A stretch of DNA of 64,000 nt from Bacillota bacterium (GCA_023414355.1 JAEZOB010000022.1:1-64000); one strand, 5' to 3'; shown: positions 51,177 to 60,494, counted from the first letter of the stretch. Made by a program: numbers and translations. The notes: a model not told the origin generated them from the letters alone.

Positions 51177-51221
51177 GAGGGACAGGCATTCGGGTTTGGC
51201 ATCCGTAGGTCTGTCCCTTTG
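51177..51221 (+). terminator. Terminator of the glycogen operon
   Basis: AGGGACAG pairs with CTGTCCCT, followed by TTGTG. The T-run is short but the stem is strong. Confidence 0.75.
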
Positions 51222-51316
51222 TGCGATCTGTTGTATGATAAATCAGATAAACCATGGATAAGCTGTCCATGATGTGATAAAGTGAATAAAAGATATATAG
51301 TGAAAGGACGGAAGCT

Positions 51317-53032
51317 ATGAGAAGTCAGGAGATCAGAAAAAAAGCGCCGGAGATGGATCCGCTAAAGCTTGGAATGGGATGGAGTATCGAGGACCTTGAG
51401 AAACCACAGATTATGATTGAGAGTACCTTTGGTGACAGCCATCCGGGCAGTGCACACTTGTTGCAGCTTACTGATCGTGCCCTTGCGGGGGTTGCTTCCT
51501 GTAACGGAAAAGGGGCCAGATATTTTGCGACAGATATTTGCGATGGGATCGCACAGGGACATGACGGGATTAATTACTCACTCGCATCCAGAGATACATT
51601 GGCTAATCTGATTGAGATTCATGCAAATGCCTCCGCATTTGATGCAGGAGTATTTATCTCCAGCTGTGATAAGGCTGTTCCGGCACACCTGATGGCAATC
51701 GGCAGAATTAATATTCCTTCCATCGTAGTAACCGGTGGGGTGATGGATGCAGGACCGGAGCTGTTGACATTGGAACAGATCGGAACGTACAATGCAAAAT
51801 ATCGCAGGAATGAGATAACACTGGAGCAACTCACTTATTATAAACAACATGCTTGTCCCTCCTGCGGGGCCTGTTCCTTTATGGGGACGGCAGCGACTAT
51901 GCAGATTATGGCGGAAGCATTGGGTCTGATGCTTCCCGGCGGTGCACTTTTGCCGGCAACAGGAGAAGAGCTGCCACAGTATGCCTATGAAGCCGGAAAG
52001 CAAGCAGTAATCCTTGCGAAGCTGGGTTTGACTCCCAGACAGCTGGTGACCAAGGAGTCCTTTGAGAATGCCATCATGGTGCATGCAGCTATCTCGGGAT
52101 CGACCAATACCTTGTTGCATCTTCCTGCAATTGCTCATGAATTTGGGATTGAACTGGATGCTGACAGCTTTGATCGTCTGCATAGAGGAGCCCACTATAT
52201 CCTAAATATCAGACCGAGCGGAGCATGGCCTGCACAGTATTTTCACTATGCAGGAGGCGTTCCTGCCGTGATGGAGGAAATTAAGGAGCAACTGCATCTC
52301 GAAGTGATGACGGTAACCGGAAAAACACTTGGGGAGAATCTGGAGGAATTAAAAAAGAATGGTTATTACGAAAGCTGTGATGAGTATTTAAGAGAATTGA
52401 AGATAGACAGGGCGGATATTCTGCGTCCCTATGCTAAAGCAATTGGGACAGAAGGGGCAATTGCCATATTAAAGGGCAATCTGGCACCGATGGGTGCAGT
52501 TATAAAGCATAGCGCAGTTCCTAAGGAGATGCATAAAGCAATCCTTCGGGCGAAACCCTTCGACTGTGAGGAGGACGCTATCGAGGCTATCCTGGCAAAA
52601 AGAATTCATCCAAAGGAAGCTGTTATCATACGATATGAAGGACCAAAGGGGAGCGGTATGCCGGAGATGTTCTATACAACAGAAGCGATCTCTTCCGATC
52701 CCGAACTGGCAAAAACAATCGCGTTGATTACGGACGGACGTTTCTCGGGAGCCTCCAGAGGACCTGCAATCGGACACGTATCCCCGGAGGCAGCGGAAGG
52801 CGGACCCATTGCTTTAGTAGAGGAGGATGACCTGATCGAGATCGATATCGAAAAGCGGATACTCCAAATCATAGGTTTCTGTGGGAAGGAACATACTCAG
52901 GAGGAGGTGCAGAGGGAACTCGATGAGAGAAGAGCCCGTTTTGCACTGCGTCCAGTTAAGTATGAGCGAGGCGTTCTGAAGCTTTTCGCAGACCGTGCCG
53001 TATCTCCGATGCAAGGCGGATACATGAATTAA
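51317..53032 (+). CDS. IlvD/Edd-family dehydratase, variant lacking one usual Fe-S cysteine
   Basis: A 571-residue Fe-S dehydratase of the dihydroxy-acid / sugar-acid dehydratase superfamily. The body is normal: FATDICDGIAQGHDGINYSL, SSCDKAVPAHLMA, CPSCGACSFMGTA and the C-terminal LITDGRFSGASRGPAIGHV. At the site where family members read TPCNxHL, with the first cluster cysteine, this protein has SHPGSAHL (about 35-42); another Cys appears 14 residues later. Close relatives with this motif exist as far as I recall, so it may define a sugar-acid or other dehydratase rather than valine/isoleucine synthesis. No ilv genes are nearby. Confidence 0.85.
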   Translation: MRSQEIRKKAPEMDPLKLGMGWSIEDLEKPQIMIESTFGDSHPGSAHLLQLTDRALAGVASCNGKGARYFATDICDGIAQGHDGINYSLASRDTLANLIEIHANASAFDAGVFISSCDKAVPAHLMAIGRINIPSIVVTGGVMDAGPELLTLEQIGTYNAKYRRNEITLEQLTYYKQHACPSCGACSFMGTAATMQIMAEALGLMLPGGALLPATGEELPQYAYEAGKQAVILAKLGLTPRQLVTKESFENAIMVHAAISGSTNTLLHLPAIAHEFGIELDADSFDRLHRGAHYILNIRPSGAWPAQYFHYAGGVPAVMEEIKEQLHLEVMTVTGKTLGENLEELKKNGYYESCDEYLRELKIDRADILRPYAKAIGTEGAIAILKGNLAPMGAVIKHSAVPKEMHKAILRAKPFDCEEDAIEAILAKRIHPKEAVIIRYEGPKGSGMPEMFYTTEAISSDPELAKTIALITDGRFSGASRGPAIGHVSPEAAEGGPIALVEEDDLIEIDIEKRILQIIGFCGKEHTQEEVQRELDERRARFALRPVKYERGVLKLFADRAVSPMQGGYMN

Positions 53033-53090
53033 AGGGTCTTATGTATCATTCGTTCGATTGTTAAGGGAAGTATATCGATAGTTATCGAAT

Positions 53091-53139
53091 AGAAAACGAA
53101 AGGACTGGCATTCCAATAATGCAAGTCCTTTCGTTTTCT
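53091..53139. terminator. Bidirectional 16-bp terminator
   Basis: AGAAAACGAAAGGACT (53091-53106) and AGTCCTTTCGTTTTCT (53124-53139) are perfectly complementary. It lies between convergent ilvD-like and coat protein genes. Confidence 0.85.
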
Positions 53140-53225
53140 ATGCAGTACTACACTTTTTGGAATTGTCCTGAGCTATTGGTGGAATGATGCAAAGACTGTT
53201 TTGCTTTACCTCATTCTCCATAACA

Positions 53226-53705
53226 TCAGGATTTTGTGGAGTACATTCCTTTGCTCTCCATATACTTGAAGATGGCCTCGCCATGCTTCTGCTCTTCCTT
53301 CTGAATATGATTCAGAACATCTCTTACTTGAGCATCGCGGAATTCAAAAATCGCAGTGTCGTAAGAACCTGAGACATATTTCTCCGTGGTCAGCATATCG
53401 TTGCACATATCCTGATCAGAAAGATTGAGATTACCGGAAGCATTGCTTTGTGTCTTCATCCGCTGCTGGGATTGGGAGCCTTGGCCCTGACCGCCCATCG
53501 AAGGTACACTGCCGCCAAGTAGCTGATTGATTGTCTCAAGATGTTCTTCTTCTTTGCTCCCGTTACTCTGAAATACTGCTCTTAGTTGTTCGTCACTGGT
53601 AAGGCAGCTGTAGTTCGCATACTTACGGATACATTGCTCCTCATGGGATCTGGCATCTTCCAATAAAAATTTTTCCTTTGTGGTTAATTGAACATTAGAA
53701 ATCAT
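53226..53705 (-). CDS. CotF-type spore coat / ferritin-like protein
   Basis: A 159-residue protein with the coat F fold: TTKEKFLLEDARSHEEQCIR at the N-terminus and LSDQDMCNDMLTTEKYVSGS followed by DTAIFEFRDAQVRDVLNHI. A Gly/Gln/Ser-rich linker (about 70-87) separates two helical pairs. Members of this family form part of the spore coat in Bacilli and Clostridia. ATG 53705 has GGAGGTGTTTC upstream; the frame's upstream hydrophobic extension to 53795 is not expected to be translated. It suggests a spore-forming host. Confidence 0.85.
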   Translation of the reverse strand: MISNVQLTTKEKFLLEDARSHEEQCIRKYANYSCLTSDEQLRAVFQSNGSKEEEHLETINQLLGGSVPSMGGQGQGSQSQQRMKTQSNASGNLNLSDQDMCNDMLTTEKYVSGSYDTAIFEFRDAQVRDVLNHIQKEEQKHGEAIFKYMESKGMYSTKS

Positions 53706-53955
53706 ACGAAACACCTCCAAGATTATTATGAGCAGATATGAAAATAATATCCTTCCCATCTGAATCATGATAGATGTTAGACATGGCGGTATCAATTATT
53801 GCACTTTCAAGAAGGTGTTATTGATACTAATTCTATGTAAATTATGGTACAATATCTTAAAAATAGATAAATTCTGTAGAATATTATCGAAATGCGGTAT
53901 ATAATGGGAACAAGTGATACTCGTACATAATTCATACATCAGGGGGAATATGGCT

Positions 53956-55671
53956 ATGAAAAAAATGAAATTGTCTTTAATGTATCAAATCATGATTCTT
54001 TGTGTTTCATTACTATTAATTGCTATGCTAAGCATGAATATTTTTACTTATCGAAATACCAAAAGAACAATCGAAGATACTATGGGGCAGATGGCCATTA
54101 ATATTACTCACTCTGTCATGAATACGATAGATACGGATCAATATGTCAAGCTTCGGACTCCCGAGGATATGAAGACGAAATATTACAATCAGCTCAGGGA
54201 AGAGCTGAAAGCCTTTAAAGAAAAGACAGGCTTGAAATATATGTACACCATGAACCGCAGTGAGAGCGGCAAGTATTATTATTGTGTAGATGGTGAAGCA
54301 ATAGATGATCCCGATATCTGCTCGATTGGAGATGAAGAGACGGCTATTTCTGATAAAATGATTGCTGCTCTGGACGGCCAGGAAGGCTATGAGATCTATT
54401 CGTCAGAGGAATGGGGGACGCTGGTATCAGGCTATGTCCCAATCAAAAACAGTTCGGGTGAGGTGATCGGTATTTTGGCGGCAGACTTTGATGGAACGAT
54501 TGTGACTGAGAAGCTGCATGAGATTAACGTCAACATGTCTATCCAAATGATCATAATTATTGCTGTAGGTATCCTGTGTTCTATACTGGCTTCCTATTTT
54601 ATAATTCGGGATATTACGAAGCTTCAGACGAAGGTAAAGCTGGCAGAGCAGGGGGACTTAACACTGGATGTCAGCAGCAGGCGCAGGGATGAAATCGGAA
54701 CCTTGTCAAATGCTTTTCAGTTAATGATAAAACATATGTCTGAGATGATTCTCGGTATCCGTGATAATTCACAGGCAGTCAGCAGAGATGTTGATATGCT
54801 GAATGAAAATGTCGATGTTACAAATCGGGCTACCGAAGAGATCACAAAGATTGTTGGGGAGATAGCTGCCGGAGCCGTCAGACAGGTTGAAAATGCCGAG
54901 GAAGCAGAGCGTTCCATGGAACGTGTATTTGAACAGATTACTTCCATCACTGATCATATCGCTCTGGTAAATCAGGATTGCGATCAGGCGGCAACCGAAA
55001 TGCTGGAAGCCTCTGATAAACTGATTGGTTCCACGGACCAGATCAATCTAGTAAATGAGACGGTAGAGAATACAGCAACAATGATGAGGCAGCTTGCTGC
55101 AAAATTTGATGAGGTACTGACCTTCACGAAAAGTATTGAAGAAATTGCATCCAGGACAAATCTGCTTGCACTGAATGCTTCTATTGAAGCAGCTTCTGCC
55201 GGAGAGCATGGCAAGGGCTTTGCTGTCGTTGCGGCAGAGATTAAGAACTTGTCGAAACAGTCAGGTATAGCTAGCAAGCAGATCAATCAGCTGATTTTAG
55301 CAGTATCAGAGGAAATCAACAGTTCTACAAAGGCAATTGAGGGTGGAGTAAAACAATCGCGTGAGGGTGTCAATGATATGGCTCAGGCGAAGGAGAATTT
55401 AAGTAAGCTTTGCATATCCAACAAGAAGGTTGATAGCCGTGTTAAAGCAATTGCTGACGCAATTCAGACAATTGAAGCGGATAGCAGACATGTGCTTGAT
55501 AAGACAAGACAATTATCGGATATAGCGAAGGAACTGAGTGAGGGTACGCAGCAGACGGCTGCAGAGACGGAAGAACAGTATGCTATCGTGGAGGGAATCA
55601 AGAATGATCTGGGTTCCATCAAAGAAAGAATAGCACTTCTGGAGAGCAGTGTGAATCAATTTACAGTTTAG
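53956..55671 (+). CDS. Methyl-accepting chemotaxis protein with periplasmic-type sensor
   Basis: A 571-residue transmembrane chemoreceptor. TM1 is at about 8-31, followed by an extracellular Cache-like domain (about 32-190) containing KYMYTMNRSESGKYYYCVDG, then TM2 (about 197-219). A HAMP domain follows, then the cytoplasmic signalling hairpin tip EIASRTNLLALNASIEAASA and GEHGKGFAVVAAEIKNLS. No C-terminal CheR-binding pentapeptide is visible. The start is either 53956 (AGGGGG nine bases upstream) or 53950. A terminator follows at 55710. The ligand is unknown. Confidence 0.92.
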   Translation: MKKMKLSLMYQIMILCVSLLLIAMLSMNIFTYRNTKRTIEDTMGQMAINITHSVMNTIDTDQYVKLRTPEDMKTKYYNQLREELKAFKEKTGLKYMYTMNRSESGKYYYCVDGEAIDDPDICSIGDEETAISDKMIAALDGQEGYEIYSSEEWGTLVSGYVPIKNSSGEVIGILAADFDGTIVTEKLHEINVNMSIQMIIIIAVGILCSILASYFIIRDITKLQTKVKLAEQGDLTLDVSSRRRDEIGTLSNAFQLMIKHMSEMILGIRDNSQAVSRDVDMLNENVDVTNRATEEITKIVGEIAAGAVRQVENAEEAERSMERVFEQITSITDHIALVNQDCDQAATEMLEASDKLIGSTDQINLVNETVENTATMMRQLAAKFDEVLTFTKSIEEIASRTNLLALNASIEAASAGEHGKGFAVVAAEIKNLSKQSGIASKQINQLILAVSEEINSSTKAIEGGVKQSREGVNDMAQAKENLSKLCISNKKVDSRVKAIADAIQTIEADSRHVLDKTRQLSDIAKELSEGTQQTAAETEEQYAIVEGIKNDLGSIKERIALLESSVNQFTV

Positions 55672-55709
55672 AAATGAAAAGTTTTTCTTTCAGATAGGCG
55701 ATTGATAGG

Positions 55710-55756
55710 AGGGACAGCGAAGAAGTTTAAAACGCTTTTTTGCTGTCCTTTCTTTT
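55710..55756 (+). terminator. Terminator of the chemoreceptor gene
   Basis: AGGGACAGC pairs with GCTGTCCTT, followed by TCTTTT. Confidence 0.8.
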
Positions 55757-55915
55757 AGTTTTTACTATGTGACAGACGAATGTGCACCAGGCCGGTCGGT
55801 AGATAAATAAGCGATAAATAAGTCTTCGGTCCCTAAATTTATTTTGACGGAATTTTTATTATCTGATAATATAAGGAAAAGAAAGCATCATAAGGATGTG
55901 AGAGGTGGGGAGATC

Positions 55916-56815
55916 ATGTACGAAAGAGAATTGAAGGAAATGCTTGATAAGATGGCTGTTTTTGAAAAAGCCTTTGATAAGGGCAGATTGATTGATCCGA
56001 TCAAAAGAAAGGTTCTGGATATCAAGGATAACAAAATCATAGATTCTGGAAACGATTGCTTTGAATTTTGGGAAAAGAAAGACGTATGTGATAACTGTAT
56101 TGCCATGCGGGCTTACAGTGAGAACGACACCTTTATTAAAATTGAATATTCAAAAGAAGAAATTTATGTTCTGACCGCAATTCCTGTGGAGATCGAAGGA
56201 AGGATAGTTGTGGTCGAACTCTTAAAAAAAGCAACGAACAGTATTACCTTTGGTTCTGATCAGCAGGAGCTGAAAGCTGATATCCATAAAATGATTGATA
56301 ATCTGAATAATGTGGCACTTAAGGATTCACTGACAGGAATCTACAACAGAAGATATATGAATGAAAGAATGCCGGTAGATATCAAAAATGAAGAGCTTTC
56401 CGGGAACAGTATTACGATTATTATGGCAGACTTGGATCTGTTTAAACATATTAATGATACCTATGGACACTTAAATGGAGATTGTGTTCTGAGAAGCTTT
56501 GCAGAAATTCTGCAGAATGGATTGAAAAGGAGTAATGACTGGGTTGCACGGTATGGAGGAGAAGAATTTCTGATTTGCATGCCCGGAGCAGATTTGAAGC
56601 TATCCATGGAGACAGCCGAGCGAATGAGACAGGCTCTGGAGGAAACAGAGATGGACTGCGGGGGCTTTCGCTTCAGGATTACAGCAAGCTTTGGCGTGTT
56701 TTCTACCATTCCCGGAGCAGAAACGACCATGTTTGATATGATTGAGAATGCTGACAAGATGCTCTATGAGGCAAAGCATAAGGGCAGAAACAGAGTGGAA
56801 GGTTATTCCGAATAA
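55916..56815 (+). CDS. Diguanylate cyclase (GGDEF) with PAS-like sensor
   Basis: A 299-residue protein. The N-terminal 130 residues are PAS-like and contain a CDNC pair. The C-terminal GGDEF domain begins with DSLTGIYNRRYMNERMP; the active site is RYGGEEFL (about 211-218). RSND lies five residues before the GGEEF, which is the allosteric inhibition site (RxxD), so the enzyme should be active and product-inhibited. It makes c-di-GMP. ATG 55916 follows GGTGGGGAG; the ORF extends upstream to 55844 without a ribosome site. The long terminator at 56853 follows. Confidence 0.93.
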   Translation: MYERELKEMLDKMAVFEKAFDKGRLIDPIKRKVLDIKDNKIIDSGNDCFEFWEKKDVCDNCIAMRAYSENDTFIKIEYSKEEIYVLTAIPVEIEGRIVVVELLKKATNSITFGSDQQELKADIHKMIDNLNNVALKDSLTGIYNRRYMNERMPVDIKNEELSGNSITIIMADLDLFKHINDTYGHLNGDCVLRSFAEILQNGLKRSNDWVARYGGEEFLICMPGADLKLSMETAERMRQALEETEMDCGGFRFRITASFGVFSTIPGAETTMFDMIENADKMLYEAKHKGRNRVEGYSE

Positions 56816-56852
56816 ATCGAAATCATAGATATCAAAAGTACAATAATGGATA

Positions 56853-56917
56853 GGGGCTGTTGCAGTGCATATGTCCTTATCTTAAAGGAAACGATATGCA
56901 CTGCAACAGCCCCTTGG
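56853..56917. terminator. Long perfect-arm terminator
   Basis: GGGGCTGTTGCAGTGCATAT pairs with ATATGCACTGCAACAGCCCC, with a T-rich tract on the plus side. It separates convergent genes. Confidence 0.85.
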
Positions 56918-56940
56918 TTTTTGTCTAAGTTCAATGACCT

Positions 56941-58899
56941 CTATTTCTGACTCATTTGTTCCTTATCGTAGACAATCTCCAGTCCTTCCTGATAGCCTTT
57001 CTCCATCTTGTGGCGGGCTTTTCTGTTGGCTACGCTGTCGAAAATTATGGAAAAATCATAATCGTCCGGATACATCTGCTCTGCAGATACTTTCAACTGA
57101 AGTCTTTTATGGTTGATGAATTCCTTCTTTTTCTGAATCTGTACACCTACCTCACCCTTCTCGTTTGCCGTTTGAAATACAATGCCAATCTTCTTCTGCG
57201 GATAGACTACCACACTGTCGCCCACTTGGAAGCGCTGACTTCTGGCCGTACCCGGTGTGGACACTTTTACTTTTGCTGTCTGCGTCTGAAGAGCAGGAGC
57301 CGCCACCTGGGGAGCCGCTTCCGCTGCATCCTTCAGAAAATCGGAGTCGATATGGGGAAGAGGCTTCTCACTATGCTTTTGGTAGGCTTCGTGATAAGCC
57401 CGTTCCAGCATATGCTTAGGGAGACCCAAGCGCTTTGCGATATATAAAGCACAGCTTTCACCTGCTTCACCGATTTCCAGACGATACAGAGGCTTCAGAC
57501 TCTCTCTGTCGAAAGCCATCTTGGCATTCACCAGGCCTTCAGCCTGATCTGCATATTCCTTTACCTCCGGATAATGGGTGGTTGCAACAAAAAGACAACC
57601 CTTCTGCCTCAGTTCCTCCAGGATGGCGATGGCAATACCCATTCCTTCAGCCGGATCAGTACCGGAACCGAGCTCATCCAGCAGGACCAGACTATCCCTG
57701 GTAACATAGTTTAAAATGTTGATAATATTCGTGATATGAGAGGAAAATGTGGATAAATTCTCCGTAATGCTCTGCCCGTCTCCGATATCACACAGGACTA
57801 TATTGTTCATGCAGAGATCGGCATAGGCACAAGGTACATGCAGACCGCTCTGTGCCATAAGCTGTAACAGCCCGACAGTTTTCAGGGCCACAGTTTTCCC
57901 GCCGGTATTAGGTCCTGTGATAATAATTCCGCTGACCTGATCTCCAAGGGTGAAATTCAGGGGAACACATTCTTCAGGTTTAATCAGTGGATGTCTTCCA
58001 TCTTCAATTTTTATGCGACGACCGATATTCATCAGGGCTGGGATAGCTTTCATATCCAGACTGAGCTTTGCTTTGGCAAAAATAATATCCAAGGCCTCCA
58101 TGGCTTCCATATTCATTCGAATGATAGGTGCGTGCTCGCCTACCATTCCTGAAAGAACGTAAAGAATTCGACGCTCCTCATTGCTCTCTGCGATTTCGAG
58201 CAGGGATAGCTCCTCCTTCAGCTTAGAAACAGCAGTAGGTTCAATGAAATAGGTGGAACCGCTGGACGAAATATCAAGTACCGAACCACTGACCATATTT
58301 TTATATTCTCTCTTTACCGGAAGTACGAAATGGCCGTTCCTGGTAGAGACATAGCCATCGGTAAACCACTCCTTCTTACTGCGCAGCTGTGCTTCCAGTT
58401 TCGCCTTCATCTCTGATTTCAACAGTTCCGACTTACGCCTGATATCCTTCAATTCTTTGGAAGCATTATCATCCACAGCATTATTACGAATTGAGTTGTT
58501 CAGCTCACTATTCAAAGACGTCAATTCACTGATGGAGCCACCATAGCCTGCGATAGCTACACCCAAAGATTCGGCTCTTTTTAAGAACCCCTTCATTCGT
58601 CGGCATCCATTGATGAACAGCTCAATCTGGGTTAGCTGCTCCGGGATGAGCATGGCGCCTTTTTCTGCAAGTTCCAACAGCATTGCGATATCCTTCATCG
58701 CAGCCAGCGGAGGAGTTCCTACATGATCTAGGATTTTTCTGGCTTCCGTAGTATCGTTAATCCGGGCATTTACTTCCCATTCGTTAAGATAGGGTCTCAG
58801 TGCGAGCAGCTTTTGCTTCGCAGTCTCTGAAACAGCATTTTGACTAAGCATTTCCAGTATTTTGTTAAATTCTAATGCATTCATTGATTTTTCTATCAT
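56941..58899 (-). CDS. MutS2-like ATPase lacking the Smr domain
   Basis: A 652-residue protein of the MutS2 type. The core, clamp and ATPase regions are intact: Walker A GPNTGGKT (about 328-335), DIGDGQSITENLSTFSSH, and Walker B LVLLDELGSGTDP (about 400-412). A KOW/SH3-like segment follows (RFQVGDSVVVYPQKKIGIVF, about 555-574). Typical MutS2 (about 780 aa) ends in an Smr nuclease domain; here that is missing and replaced by a short tail with YPDDYDFSIIFD. GGAG lies seven bases before the ATG. The leader has a strong promoter, a 12-codon ORF and two terminators. MutS2 of B. subtilis is reported to split collided ribosomes; a ribosome-related role for this protein is inference. Confidence 0.85.
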   Translation of the reverse strand: MIEKSMNALEFNKILEMLSQNAVSETAKQKLLALRPYLNEWEVNARINDTTEARKILDHVGTPPLAAMKDIAMLLELAEKGAMLIPEQLTQIELFINGCRRMKGFLKRAESLGVAIAGYGGSISELTSLNSELNNSIRNNAVDDNASKELKDIRRKSELLKSEMKAKLEAQLRSKKEWFTDGYVSTRNGHFVLPVKREYKNMVSGSVLDISSSGSTYFIEPTAVSKLKEELSLLEIAESNEERRILYVLSGMVGEHAPIIRMNMEAMEALDIIFAKAKLSLDMKAIPALMNIGRRIKIEDGRHPLIKPEECVPLNFTLGDQVSGIIITGPNTGGKTVALKTVGLLQLMAQSGLHVPCAYADLCMNNIVLCDIGDGQSITENLSTFSSHITNIINILNYVTRDSLVLLDELGSGTDPAEGMGIAIAILEELRQKGCLFVATTHYPEVKEYADQAEGLVNAKMAFDRESLKPLYRLEIGEAGESCALYIAKRLGLPKHMLERAYHEAYQKHSEKPLPHIDSDFLKDAAEAAPQVAAPALQTQTAKVKVSTPGTARSQRFQVGDSVVVYPQKKIGIVFQTANEKGEVGVQIQKKKEFINHKRLQLKVSAEQMYPDDYDFSIIFDSVANRKARHKMEKGYQEGLEIVYDKEQMSQK

Positions 58900-58936
58900 T
58901 TTTCTACTCCTTAATTCCTATTCATTATTTCATTCC

Positions 58937-58990
58937 AAAAAAAACCCCACAGGTAATCTACCGATACTTGGATAGAATACTCCCTGTGGG
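58937..58990 (-). terminator. Leader terminator 2 of the MutS2-like gene
   Basis: On the minus strand CCCACAGG pairs with CCTGTGGG, followed by G and eight T. It lies just before the ribosome site. Confidence 0.85.
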
Positions 58991-59016
58991 CATGCTGTCT
59001 TTCAAACAATACAAGA

Positions 59017-59036
59017 TGAATTGATCAATCAATTCA
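59017..59036 (-). promoter_or_regulatory. Perfect hairpin between the two leader terminators
   Basis: TGAATTGAT and ATCAATTCA form a 9-bp stem with a 2-nt loop. It may be part of an antiterminator or a protein site. Confidence 0.6.
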
Positions 59037-59049
59037 CTTTTTCATGAAT

Positions 59050-59080
59050 AAAAAAGCATAACAGGATAACCCTATTATGC
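59050..59080 (-). terminator. Leader terminator 1 of the MutS2-like gene
   Basis: On the minus strand GCATAATAGG pairs with CCTGTTATGC (small mismatch), followed by six T. Confidence 0.75.
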
Positions 59081-59197
59081 CTTGGAATTCTGAAGAATGG
59101 ATTACAAGACAGTTTTGAGTATTTCTGTAAAGGTAGAAAGTTAGGCACAACAAAACAAAGGTATACAACCAGCGTACCCAACAAATTCAATTCTGTG

Positions 59198-59236
59198 CTA
59201 CTGTGCACAAACCTTATTAACAGATAATACCGACAT
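59198..59236 (-). CDS. 12-residue leader peptide of the MutS2-like gene
   Basis: An ATG with GAAAGGACGG eight bases upstream opens MSVLSVNKVCAQ and stops at TAG. The stop lies in the loop of a hairpin (TGTGC/GCACA), and two terminators follow over the next 270 nt. The organisation is that of leader-peptide attenuators of ribosome-targeting antibiotic resistance genes. Confidence 0.6.
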   Translation of the reverse strand: MSVLSVNKVCAQ

Positions 59237-59279
59237 CAAAACCGTCCTTTCAAATATACATTTCAACTTTTACATTTGC

Positions 59280-59308
59280 ATTTTATCATACGGAATTGCT
59301 TCTGTCAA
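59280..59308 (-). promoter_or_regulatory. Strong promoter of the MutS2-like gene
   Basis: Minus-strand TTGACA (59303-59308), exactly 17 nt, TAAAAT (59280-59285). The leader to the ATG is about 370 nt. Confidence 0.85.
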
Positions 59309-59537
59309 AGAATTTCTTAGAGTTAATAACGAAAATTTTCGTAATATTTTATAGATCATTTTTAATGAAACATTGATTTTATGGGGATTGAAAGGGGGAT
59401 GAAGAGATTTATCAAAATGTATATTGAATTATTCCCATAAAGATAATATGATAATATAGTTAAATAGTACTATAAGCTTTGAGGAAGCTCGGAGTAGGAC
59501 AGGAGGGAATAGGATCAGTAATTCATATATTGTTCAT

Positions 59538-59566
59538 TTGACATAATTGGCTATGAATGTTACTAT
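59538..59566 (+). promoter_or_regulatory. Promoter of the MarR-type gene
   Basis: TTGACA (59538-59543), 17 nt, TACTAT (59561-59566). The upstream part 59310-59537 is AT-rich and shows nothing else. Confidence 0.75.
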
Positions 59567-59618
59567 TATTTCTGCATGATTAAAAAATTTTAATAATTAA
59601 TATATAGGAGAGACGACT

Positions 59619-60041
59619 ATGCTAGAGAAAGAATTTGAGAAGCTTTATTTTAAATTTCGCAATAATTACTGTAAGAACCTCTTTTCCGGTGTAAACGAGG
59701 ACAAGGAGAGCTTAAGCCCCACCGAGTCCTATTGTGTAGAGGCAATCTTTCTGCTTAACCGCCCTACAGTTCATCAGTTTGCGAATTATGTGAATATATC
59801 TCAGCCGAATGCGACTTACCGTATCAGCAATCTGATTAGTAAGGGATATGTACGTAAAGTGCTTTCTGAGGACGATCGAAGAGAGTATTTCCTTGAGGTT
59901 ACAGACAAATTCTCCAAGAATTACGGTATGAACGCATCCTTTAATGCACAGTTAATGAGTGGTATTCGTGAGAAATTTACGGAAGAAGAGATTATGCTTC
60001 TTGAAAAAATGATTAAGAGATTGAATACCATCATGTCTTAG
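59619..60041 (+). CDS. MarR-family transcriptional regulator
   Basis: A 140-residue winged-helix regulator: LSPTESYCVEAIFLLNRPTV, HQFANYVNISQPNATYRISN (recognition helix), LISKGYVRKVLSEDDRREYF (wing), then a C-terminal dimer helix. MarR proteins respond to small phenolics, drugs or oxidation; there is one Cys in the N-terminal part (Cys19) and one at 39. TAGGAGAG precedes the ATG. It is divergent from the MutS2-like gene, so it might control it, but no shared operator was identified. Confidence 0.9.
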   Translation: MLEKEFEKLYFKFRNNYCKNLFSGVNEDKESLSPTESYCVEAIFLLNRPTVHQFANYVNISQPNATYRISNLISKGYVRKVLSEDDRREYFLEVTDKFSKNYGMNASFNAQLMSGIREKFTEEEIMLLEKMIKRLNTIMS

Positions 60042-60071
60042 GGAATACTTAAAATTAATATAAATCAGGAT

Positions 60072-60130
60072 AAGAGGCTGTTGCAAAATTCAAAGAAATG
60101 TTATACATTGATTTTGCGACAGTCTCTTTT
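60072..60130 (+). terminator. Terminator of the MarR-type gene
   Basis: AGAGGCTGTTGCAAAAT pairs with ATTTTGCGACAGTCTCT (two wobble positions), followed by TTTTTAT. Confidence 0.85.
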
Positions 60131-60143
60131 TATGGAAATGAAA

Positions 60144-60425
60144 CTATTGCCATATATGGCTGAACTCAAGCTTATGTAAACAGGTTGCATAGGGCATACC
60201 TGCTGTTGGTTTATAAATCTCGATACCTGTAAAATGAGTGTCTTGTAGCAAACCTGGCTTTGGCCGGGCAATGCAGATGAAACGGTATTTCATGCCTGTC
60301 TCTTCGCGTTTTGCATAGGCCACAGGATAATAGTCGAAGGAGTCGATGTGCCGCTTAAGGACATTATATAAGAGCAGTGCCTCATACGGTGGAATGACCG
60401 GATAGTAAACCCAGCTCTTAGGCAT
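60144..60425 (-). CDS. Hypothetical protein, 93 residues
   Basis: A 93-residue protein that starts MPKSWVYYPVIPPYEALLLY. It has several aromatic and proline residues and a conserved-looking centre (YRFICIARPKPGL). There is no membrane segment. GAGGTG before the ATG at suitable spacing supports it, and its codon use is like its neighbours. The family was not recognised. Confidence 0.6.
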   Translation of the reverse strand: MPKSWVYYPVIPPYEALLLYNVLKRHIDSFDYYPVAYAKREETGMKYRFICIARPKPGLLQDTHFTGIEIYKPTAGMPYATCLHKLEFSHIWQ

Positions 60426-60494
60426 GGTAATTCACCTCAGATAGAGCGTTACTATATCATATGCAGGACTTAGAAAATGTTAATACATGATTCG

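Noticed and set aside
57435..57704. Pro-rich 89-residue plus-strand frame and similar ones inside the MutS2-like gene
   Set aside because: They are antisense to conserved ATPase motifs and lack ribosome sites.
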